In this document: in pieces, positions 23,213 to 28,570 of the stretch
Layout of the letters: each line of letters starts with the position of its first letter
Numbering within the stretch: the stretch's first letter is position 1
Source: Cacconaster sp045601245
GTDB lineage: Bacteria > Bacteroidota > Bacteroidia > Bacteroidales > UBA932
Direction: 5' to 3'
DNA: 28,570 bases
Assembly: GCA_045601245.1 (NCBI GenBank)
Contig: JAZRZH010000037.1
Span: 1-28,570 of the forward strand
Notes under the pieces: model-generated
What the model was told of the DNA's origin: nothing
The model's database searches: none
Seen by the model: only the letters and a program-made list of their open reading frames with translations
Translations under genes and position numbers: made by a program

Positions 23213-25558
23213 ATGAAATTGACAGGAATCATAGCAATCAGCCTGGCAGTGCTGCTGACAGGCTCTGCCGCTTATGCGCAGAATGACGCGGGTGCGACCG
23301 AAAGGACCCCGTCCCGATCAGAGTATTTCTCGTGGATAAACAACACCAACGAAGGAGCCACCGAGTTGCAGACACTGGCAAATCTTGGCTTTTTCCGTTA
23401 CATGAAGGAGACATACGGCATGCAGCTGGATATCTATGCTTTTGATGCCGGCGCCATAGACGGAAGCAAACGATACGGCTCGACCAAATCGGCTGATTTC
23501 AAGAAGCAGTTCCCTCGTGGCTTCGGACCTCTGAGTGAATTCGCCCGACAGGATGACACACGTCTTGGCTTATGGTGCGGCCCTGATGGTTTTGGTGATA
23601 CCGCGGAAGAAGCTGTAGAACGCAGTGAGATGATGGTGGGACTGGTTCGTGACTACAACTTCGGTCTTTTCAAGATGGATGCCGTATGCGGTCAGCTGAG
23701 ACCGACGAAATACCCGTATTTCAATGCGATGATGTGTAAGATAAGAGAGATTTCACCTGATTTCGTCCTGCTCAATCATCGTCTCAACCTCGGCGAAGGC
23801 ACAAAGTACTCTACCACCTATCTCTATGGAGGTGCCGAGACCTATATTGACATCCTGATGACCAATACGATGACAGCGCCTCACCACCGTGCTCAAGCAA
23901 TCGCCAGAGGCATCCCTCCGACACGTCTGACGGAAGACCATGGAGTGTGCCTGTCGTCATGCCTTGATTTCTGGGAAGATGACCTCATACTGCAGGCTTT
24001 CAACCGCAGCCTCATACTGGCACCGGAACTCTATGGAAGCCCGTGGTTCCTTTCGGATGAGGAACTTCCGAAACTTGCATTCATTTTCAACCTGCATCGT
24101 GACTACCGGGACATCCTCGTTGACGGTAAGCAGCTTCAGGAGGAGAAATACGGTCCGAATGCTATGAGCCGTGGGGACGGCACGACCAGATTCGTGACTC
24201 TCCGCAACCTCAGCTGGGAGCCTGTCACCTATCATATCTGCCTTGGCGAGGAGACAGGACTTGCAAAGGGGGCCAAGGTCCAGGTCCGTCAGTATCATCC
24301 GTATTGCCTGGACATGGGCTCTTTCAAATACGGATCGACTGTCGATATCGAGGTTATGCCTTACCGCAGCTGTCTGGTCAAGATAACCACCGCCCCGGAG
24401 ACTGACCCCGTTCTTGTCAGCGGAGTTCCTTATGAGATCATCAACGATCGCATAGGAGATACACGCACCGTAAGGCTTCTCGGTGAGCCGGGCAAGTCCT
24501 ATAAATACAAAATACGCTCTGGCAAGACTGTCAAGTCAGGCACAGTGGCATTTCCTGGTGAGACCCTTCATAAGTCATCGTACCGTCACATAGCGAAAAT
24601 GGAGAGCTGCCAAGCACCTGCTGATCAACGCCAGTTATATTATGCTACCGCATTTGCCGGCAACAACAATGCCTTGGAAGTGCGCAGCATCCAGCGCTCC
24701 GGAGAGACATCCATTCCTGCCGTCAAGGCAGCCCGGGATGCTTTCTTCAATCAGAGGACATTTGTCGAAAGGGGCATCTGGGACAGGAACCTCTTTGATG
24801 ATGACCCGGATACATTCTTTAACATAGCGTTCCGCTGGGGTGAAATGAGGACAAACACCAGCTCCATGTTCATGCTTGACCTTGGTGAAATGACGGATCT
24901 TGACAAGATCACAATCGAGACGGACACCGAATACTCTCTCTCTCCGAAACGTGTCAAAGAAGGCACAGTGGTCCAGGTGTCAGGCAACCTTACCGACTGG
25001 ACGGAAATCACTATGATCAACAACCTTGTATCGGAAATAGACCTGTCCGATGTCGGACCTATACGTTGGATCAAGTTCAACGGCTGCCCGATCCGCATAG
25101 CTGAAGTACGTGGATATAAGGACGGCAAGGCTGTCAACCGCGACAAGTGGCGTGCCAACAACCTCTTTGGCGAATGGGGGAGCACCCTCAAAAAAGCCAA
25201 GAAGGCATGGAATGCGACATTTACCCTTGACGAGATTCCATCCAACGGATACTTGTGTGTCGCATGTAACGGCAATCACGGACGCGAAGGCGTTTGGGCT
25301 GCGTTCAAGATCGATGGTGAATATGTTGGTTGTCCGGACCGTACGCCTTCTTATGTAGCCAACAGCTGGGAGTGTCCTGTCAACCGCCGCTCAAGCAACT
25401 ACACATACTACCTGCCTCTCACACAGGACATGAAAGGCAAGACCATTGAGGCATGGCTTCTTGCTCCGGAAAACCTGTATTCCGGCAAGCCCGTAGATGC
25501 CGAGATATGGATGGGTGTGTATCCGCTGCCGTTTGAATCGAAGGATATCGTTTTTTAA
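23213..25558 (+). CDS. Secreted alpha-galactosidase-like glycoside hydrolase with discoidin-like domain
   Basis: Exported protein with a signal peptide at 1-22 (AAYAQ). Residues ~40-340 look like a TIM-barrel hydrolase related to clan GH-D (GH27/GH36): RLGLWCGPDGFGD (118-129), then FKMDAV with candidate nucleophile Asp156, matching the KxD strand end of those enzymes. Conserved-looking acidic sites downstream are TEDHG (240-244) and WEDD (254-257), one of which may hold the acid/base. A beta-sandwich region follows (~340-520), then an F5/8-type C (discoidin)-like domain at about 545-635 (MLDLGEMTDLDKITIET, VSGNLTDWTEI) and a last sandwich domain (~645-781). It stands alone, with no SusC/SusD pair or regulator beside it. 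I do not recognise an exact family; a non-catalytic homologue is possible. Confidence 0.65.
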   Translation: MKLTGIIAISLAVLLTGSAAYAQNDAGATERTPSRSEYFSWINNTNEGATELQTLANLGFFRYMKETYGMQLDIYAFDAGAIDGSKRYGSTKSADFKKQFPRGFGPLSEFARQDDTRLGLWCGPDGFGDTAEEAVERSEMMVGLVRDYNFGLFKMDAVCGQLRPTKYPYFNAMMCKIREISPDFVLLNHRLNLGEGTKYSTTYLYGGAETYIDILMTNTMTAPHHRAQAIARGIPPTRLTEDHGVCLSSCLDFWEDDLILQAFNRSLILAPELYGSPWFLSDEELPKLAFIFNLHRDYRDILVDGKQLQEEKYGPNAMSRGDGTTRFVTLRNLSWEPVTYHICLGEETGLAKGAKVQVRQYHPYCLDMGSFKYGSTVDIEVMPYRSCLVKITTAPETDPVLVSGVPYEIINDRIGDTRTVRLLGEPGKSYKYKIRSGKTVKSGTVAFPGETLHKSSYRHIAKMESCQAPADQRQLYYATAFAGNNNALEVRSIQRSGETSIPAVKAARDAFFNQRTFVERGIWDRNLFDDDPDTFFNIAFRWGEMRTNTSSMFMLDLGEMTDLDKITIETDTEYSLSPKRVKEGTVVQVSGNLTDWTEITMINNLVSEIDLSDVGPIRWIKFNGCPIRIAEVRGYKDGKAVNRDKWRANNLFGEWGSTLKKAKKAWNATFTLDEIPSNGYLCVACNGNHGREGVWAAFKIDGEYVGCPDRTPSYVANSWECPVNRRSSNYTYYLPLTQDMKGKTIEAWLLAPENLYSGKPVDAEIWMGVYPLPFESKDIVF

Positions 25559-25610
25559 TCTATTTTAGGAAACTTGTAAGCAGTATGGCCGTAAAGGCCT
25601 TATAACGACA

Positions 25611-25636
25611 ACTCGCGACTCTTTCGAGCCGCGAGT
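25611..25636 (+). terminator. Hairpin after the GH-like gene, possible terminator
   Basis: ACTCGCG (25611-25617) pairs with CGCGAGT (25630-25636), and CTC/GAG extends the stem inward past one mismatch to a TTTC loop. It is GC-rich and stable and lies 53 nt after the stop codon. The following sequence is not T-rich, so it may protect the 3' end rather than terminate. Confidence 0.5.
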
Positions 25637-25739
25637 CGTAAGTGCGAACTTTCTGATTTATAGGAGGATTGCGTACTTAATACTCTTCCTCGTTGAAGAT
25701 AGATTACATGATTGATTAACAGTTAGTTAAGTGATTTTG

Positions 25740-25813
25740 ACAGTATTTTATACAAACAAATTCTGACCACTGAGGATTTTAAATGAGCGGTTTGTTTGTA
25801 TGCTTGGTACTGT
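25740..25813. repeat. Two-part inverted repeat at the edge of the helicase locus
   Basis: ATACAAACAAA (25750-25760) and TTTGTTTGTAT (25791-25801) are perfect 11-bp inverted repeats with a 30-nt loop. Outside them ACAGTA (25740-25745) and TACTGT (25808-25813) also pair, so the whole forms a 17-bp stem with an internal bulge. It lies 11 nt beyond the stop of the minus-strand gene and between two convergent genes. It could be a shared terminator or 3' structure, or mark the end of an inserted segment. Confidence 0.65.
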
Positions 25814-25824
25814 TCTCAATAAGT

Positions 25825-27267
25825 TCAGATATGGACTTTGGACAGTTCTTCAAGTAGAGCAGGACGGTTGGAGTAAGTCGTCAGGTAATGATTAAGGGCC
25901 TTTCTTGCGAGGTCGCGGCCGGCTGGACAGATAGACGCAAGATTCTTCAACTTTGCGGCTATTGCTTGATAGCTTTTCCTCGTTGGATTGTAACCCAACG
26001 AGCAGATAATGTCCTTCTCCAATCTTGCTACGAGAACCTTTTGTTGTTGCGCATCAAAGTGTTTGGCATATTTCTGAAGAGCCGTCATTAGATTGAATCG
26101 TGAGGCGGCCAAAACATCAAACAAACGCTCTATAAGGCCCTCTTCAACAAAGATTGAAGAAAGGGAAGAGTCGGCATTCTGTTTGTGATCATAGCCTCTT
26201 AGAATTTTGTCCCGATAATCCGGCCACTCTGCAGGCGGTACCAGCGATTTCATCTTGTGATAATAATTCAAGACATCCGTATCACGGGCATCCGCAAACA
26301 TCTCACGGCACAGTTTAAGGACAGCAGGATTATCATTCATGCTTTCCAGAATTGACATCTTTTTCTCCTGCCATCCGCGAACAAGTCCAGCCATACCTCG
26401 CTTCTTGCATAGCATAATAGCTTCATCTATTACGTCGAGAGCTTCTTTCTCTTGACCCATAGATAGCAAAAGGTCGACATACCTCTTTCGCAGCTCCTTT
26501 AATTCAAAGTTTTGCTTGAAGAATATGATGGCTTCGTCCTTGTATTTGCCTTTCATCAGAAAATCCCAAATCTCACACGCAAGCGACTCGCGGCGCCAGC
26601 CACTGGTTTCCTTTTCAAAACTGCGTTTCATATGCGCCAAGCGTTCGCACTCGGTCATCAGTGAATCACGCGTGCTGTCGATTATTTCGGCAATGTCCGT
26701 CTCACAATAATCGAACAAATCAGAACGCCAGATTTGCTCCAGCCGTTCACAGACATCAAGTTTTTGCCTTGGATCCATTCTCGGAGACTGGAAAGACAGG
26801 GAAATGAGATCAACGCATTCTTCAATGCAAAGGTCATCCATATCCCAATCTTCCCTTTCGTACAGAAAATCCTCTTCATATTGGATCGTATCAGTATTCA
26901 GAATCAATAGTGCAGTTTCGGCAGCGGCAATAGGATTTTCATCAGCTATCTGGTCCTTTGCCTTTCTGATAACTTTTTTAAGGGCAATACCCACTTCCTC
27001 CCAATCAAGGTAGTCAGGCTGGCGCGACCAATCCCTCTCCCAACGTACCCTCTTCATGACATGGGTGTAACATCCAGCCACCTCCTTTTTATAGTCAAAT
27101 GGAGCCGGATATTTCGCCTCAGACAATTGCCGTTCGCGACTTTCTTCAAAAGCCTTTGCCATAGCAGGGTGCGATTTCATATATTCCTTTGCGAATTGAA
27201 GTAATTCGTCATCAGTAATTTCGGCAAGTATGGCATCCACTGACTCCTGTTTCGTTGTTTTGTTCAT
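25825..27267 (-). CDS. Helical-repeat protein of unknown function, downstream of the helicase
   Basis: 480 aa, all-helical, highly charged, no signal peptide or membrane segment, so cytoplasmic. I recognise no enzymatic motif. The C-terminal ~250 residues read like TPR/ARM-type solenoid repeats: KYKDEAIIFFKQNFELK, MGQEKEALDVIDEAIMLCKK, NNPAVLKLCREMFADAR-like units (the sequence has DNPAVLKLCREMF), then WPDYRDKILRGY and an end region of LARKALNHYLTTYSNRPALL. This resembles the helical C-terminal part of bacterial SWIM zinc-finger proteins, but no CxCx(n)CxH motif is present. It starts 9 nt after the helicase stop codon, so the two form one transcript. It probably acts as a protein-binding scaffold for that system; this is inference from position only. 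Confidence 0.75.
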   Translation of the reverse strand: MNKTTKQESVDAILAEITDDELLQFAKEYMKSHPAMAKAFEESRERQLSEAKYPAPFDYKKEVAGCYTHVMKRVRWERDWSRQPDYLDWEEVGIALKKVIRKAKDQIADENPIAAAETALLILNTDTIQYEEDFLYEREDWDMDDLCIEECVDLISLSFQSPRMDPRQKLDVCERLEQIWRSDLFDYCETDIAEIIDSTRDSLMTECERLAHMKRSFEKETSGWRRESLACEIWDFLMKGKYKDEAIIFFKQNFELKELRKRYVDLLLSMGQEKEALDVIDEAIMLCKKRGMAGLVRGWQEKKMSILESMNDNPAVLKLCREMFADARDTDVLNYYHKMKSLVPPAEWPDYRDKILRGYDHKQNADSSLSSIFVEEGLIERLFDVLAASRFNLMTALQKYAKHFDAQQQKVLVARLEKDIICSLGYNPTRKSYQAIAAKLKNLASICPAGRDLARKALNHYLTTYSNRPALLEELSKVHI

Positions 27268-27276
27268 AACTGATCA

Positions 27277-28570
27277 CTAGTTTGTATTTATAGGCATTCC
27301 TGCCCATTTCAATAGCAGTTCTTGGGCAATTGACGCGTTTTCAATCCTCATCATACTATCCTCCTCCTTTTCTCTTGACAAAAGGTTCATACTGCCATAC
27401 CAAACAATCGAATTATCTATCACCGCAAAATGCTCTCCGCACCTTTCGGCACAGCGGACAGCAATTCCTGCTGATGCCAGCACCTCTATCAGTTCTTTTT
27501 GATGTTTCGCCGCATCGTCAGGATAAGCCGAAGGAAAAAGAGTCATAATGGCAATATGCGCACCCCTTTCTTGAAGCGGTGCCACCTCTTTAATAAATTT
27601 CCAAACTTTTCGCGACCCAAGCCCTGGGCTGGAAATCACCACCTCCGACATGGCGGATGCGATGTCATTGCCAAATGCGTCAGAATAATTTTGGCAATCA
27701 AATATGGAATTATTCACAACCTGGCGATCTGCCACCTGAGAACAAATCTCGAATCCAATGCGTTTGTATGTTCTGAGCCGCTTATGGTACATTCGCTCCA
27801 ACATCGGTACGTACTGGTCAATGTAGTCGAATATGATCACATCCTTCTTCCCGTCATAATCCCTGTTCAAACGGCCTGCATATTGTTCGACATTGCTTTC
27901 AAAGGAAATAGGCATCGCCAACAGAAGCGTATCCAGTCTTGGATAATTGAAACCCTCGCCAATATACTGGCCGATGGCCACCGCAAGCATTGTTTCATCT
28001 TTCGGGACTGCAACCAGCTGATTCCGAAGTAATTCGCGCACCTTCAGGCTGCCGCCTCCCTGAAGCAGAAATACATGTTGCGCCGCACCTTGTAGCATTT
28101 CGAATAACTTAGCAGCATGTTCCTTTCTCTTAGTCATCACTATAGGGGTACGCCCCATCTTCACGCACTCAACAGTGTCGGCGACAATTTGCAGATTCCT
28201 CATCTCACTACCCGCCACCAGACTGTAAGCGTCGCTGATACTACGCTTTTCAGACACATCAACCACCCTCGTGAAGCGTGGATAGACATAATGCCCGATA
28301 CCCTGTTTCTCCGCCCTTTCCAATGCGGTATACCTGTGCCTGACCGGGCCCAATTGCATAAATATCTTTTTATCTTGTCCGTCTCCACGTTTCGTATTGG
28401 CGGTAAATCCATACACAAACTTGGCAGTTAAGGCCCGTAACACAGACTCGCAAGTATAAGCCGCAGCGTGATGGCATTCATCCATAATCACCATACCGTA
28501 ATTCCGGACAATCGGATTAACATCATCATCCCTCCCGAGTGAGGTAATCATTGCAACGTCAACAATGCCG
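27277..28570 (-). CDS. Superfamily 2 helicase fused to a PLD-like domain (5' end outside window)
   Basis: The frame is open to the window edge, so the N-terminus, including Walker A, is missing. Numbering from the Met at 28551: motif II DECHH at 24-28, the motif III region GFTANTKRGDG at 48-58 (usually GLTATPxRxDG), a FMQLGPVRHR block, motif V around GEGFNYPRLD at 198-207, and motif VI QYAGRLNRD at 223-231. The block DGKKDVIIFDYIDQYVPMLE follows. The C-terminus (about 303-415) is a phospholipase-D-like domain: ISSPGLGSRKVWKF, EHFAVIDNSIVWYGSMNLLS. The PLD motif departs from HxKx4D. This architecture matches helicases of the primase-helicase-nuclease (TOTE-type) conflict systems, whose primase would be N-terminal, off-window. 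It is transcribed with the helical-repeat gene. Confidence 0.85.
   Translation of the reverse strand, partial: GIVDVAMITSLGRDDDVNPIVRNYGMVIMDECHHAAAYTCESVLRALTAKFVYGFTANTKRGDGQDKKIFMQLGPVRHRYTALERAEKQGIGHYVYPRFTRVVDVSEKRSISDAYSLVAGSEMRNLQIVADTVECVKMGRTPIVMTKRKEHAAKLFEMLQGAAQHVFLLQGGGSLKVRELLRNQLVAVPKDETMLAVAIGQYIGEGFNYPRLDTLLLAMPISFESNVEQYAGRLNRDYDGKKDVIIFDYIDQYVPMLERMYHKRLRTYKRIGFEICSQVADRQVVNNSIFDCQNYSDAFGNDIASAMSEVVISSPGLGSRKVWKFIKEVAPLQERGAHIAIMTLFPSAYPDDAAKHQKELIEVLASAGIAVRCAERCGEHFAVIDNSIVWYGSMNLLSREKEEDSMMRIENASIAQELLLKWAGMPINTN

Noticed and set aside
25740..25813. Invertible (phase-variable) promoter switch
   Set aside because: The inverted repeats enclose only 30 nt with no promoter-like element, and no recombinase gene is near, so an invertible switch is unlikely.

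Overview
The window looks like a Bacteroidota chromosome, most likely order Bacteroidales. The 16S 3' end reads like that group. Several genes have the TAnnTTTG -7 promoter element typical of the phylum, and the gene set fits: class I fumarase, a patatin-barrel protein, a Fib_succ_major lipoprotein, a SPOR lipoprotein and YitT. Most of the window is ordinary GC-moderate core genome. The last ~2.8 kb looks more AT-rich by eye and carries a helicase cassette that I read as an acquired conflict (defence) locus.

Layout. (1) 1-300: the 3' end of 16S rRNA, tRNA-Ile(GAT) and a strong terminator, with no tRNA-Ala or 23S following. (2) 424-10262, minus strand: a ~10 kb directon transcribed apbE > rlmN > patatin-barrel protein > recX > prfB > class I fumarase > recA > trpS, tightly spaced or overlapping except for a 192-bp control region before recA. 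prfB is read through a classical +1 programmed frameshift. (3) 10345-15281: a Fib_succ_major lipoprotein (plus) converging on phoH (minus), then a SPOR lipoprotein, gcvT and an M28 peptidase/TonB-C fusion on plus. (4) 15491-22886, plus: leuS and a YitT membrane protein, two overlapping AraC-type HTH proteins (the first membrane-anchored), a CNNM/CBS membrane protein and guaA, closed by a strong terminator. (5) 22887-25558: a 326-bp spacer and a secreted, glycoside-hydrolase-like protein standing alone. (6) 25559-28570: a spacer rich in inverted repeats, then on minus a helical-repeat protein of unknown function directly downstream of a superfamily 2 helicase fused to a PLD-like domain, whose N-terminus lies outside the window.

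How the genes relate. RecA, RecX and (distantly) PhoH, RlmN, RF2, TrpRS, LeuRS and GuaA are information-processing and nucleotide housekeeping. The most interesting candidates are the helicase-PLD plus helical-repeat pair at the right end, the cluster of AGAATC inverted repeats at the recA promoter, the M28 enzyme that lacks its general-base glutamate, the tandem membrane/soluble AraC pair with a hairpin abutting the start codon, the secreted GH-like protein, and the 16S-tRNA-Ile unit lacking 23S.

Limits: all family calls are made by reading the translations, without database searches. Start sites were re-chosen for fumarase, prfB, apbE, the Fib_succ lipoprotein, the SPOR protein, the second AraC protein, the CNNM protein and guaA.
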